From an uncultured Dehalococcoidia bacterium (GTDB taxonomy: Bacteria; Chloroflexota; Dehalococcoidia; Lucifugimonadales; CAJWER01): a stretch of DNA of 64,000 nucleotides. A model generated the notes under the pieces. The model had not been told where the DNA came from, ran no database searches, and worked only from the letters and a program-made list of their open reading frames with translations. Shown in pieces: positions 63,976 through 64,000 of the stretch (position 1 is its first letter; every line of letters begins with the position of its first letter). Both the position numbers and the translations under genes were made by a program. The stretch covers positions 1,621,158-1,685,157 of the forward strand of contig OY282442.1 of the NCBI GenBank assembly GCA_958296115.1, in the 5' to 3' direction.

Positions 63976-63979
63976 CCCG

Positions 63980-64000
63980 ATGGGCGGCAACCTTCTCCTC
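63980..64000 (+). CDS. Possible start of a further gene, cut by the window end
   Basis: ATG 63980 opens a frame of seven codons to the window end, with GGGGAG ten bases upstream and only four bases after the ThuA-like stop. Too short to identify. Confidence 0.25.

Overview
The window is GC-rich bacterial chromosomal DNA with densely packed genes. It most resembles a marine or groundwater Chloroflexota (Dehalococcoidia/SAR202-like). That assignment is inferred from gene content only: many stand-alone catabolic enzymes (CocE-type hydrolase, HpcH/HpaI aldolase, N-acyl-D-amino-acid deacylase, NHL, kelch and PD40 propellers), an RND pump with no adaptor gene, and surface proteins with a C-terminal membrane anchor. 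No rRNA or marker protein fixes the taxonomy.

Layout. 1-1852: two glycosyltransferases on the minus strand (GT2 cut by the window edge, GT4). 2094-6423: dcd, then a complete riboflavin cluster ribD-ribE-ribBA-ribH. 6667-10868: an RND transporter translationally coupled to a seven-repeat FG-GAP/VCBS propeller. 10865-14833: three tandem PD40 (TolB-like) lipoprotein genes on the minus strand, separated by duplicated scraps of the VCBS gene tail. 14880-20814 (minus): leuB, a D-threonine-aldolase-like enzyme, an N-acyl-D-amino-acid deacylase, a kelch protein and a coiled-coil hypothetical. 20963-22336: a GH32/43-like propeller enzyme.

22.4-25.2 kb is accessory DNA: REP-like hairpins, one copy of a ~440-nt structured RNA gene, and a lone phage-type terminase large subunit with its own promoter. 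25207-43224 is one giant gene of about 6,000 codons, with about 55 fibronectin type III repeats, a BACON-like domain, a Pro/Thr stalk and a C-terminal membrane anchor. It has a good promoter and a run of 20 G in its leader. Directly behind it (17 nt) is a thioredoxin-fold gene with an in-frame TGA at the redox-active position, followed by a bacterial SECIS-like hairpin, so it is a probable selenoprotein.

43972-47527 holds a CocE-type hydrolase, an HpcH/HpaI aldolase and an NHL protein, then tRNA-Leu(UAG). 47833-50604 is a sensor kinase/response regulator/lipoprotein set of lower GC. 50715-55466 is an operon of transglutaminase-like, alpha-E and circularly permuted ATP-grasp genes with an ammonium transporter inserted. 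55557-61411 is a tightly overlapping partner-switching operon: STAS antagonist, response-regulator PP2C phosphatase, RsbW-like kinase, amino-acid-type binding lipoprotein and sensor kinase. A second copy of the structured RNA gene (61.67-62.11 kb, inverted relative to the first) follows, then an HhH-GPD DNA glycosylase and a ThuA-like protein.

The most notable items are the duplicated structured RNA with its own promoter and compensatory base changes, the selenoprotein with SECIS, the poly-G tract before the giant adhesin, the Amt gene inside the peptide-ligation-type operon, and repeated signs of local duplication (PD40 array, ribE tail, FN3 gene, RNA gene).
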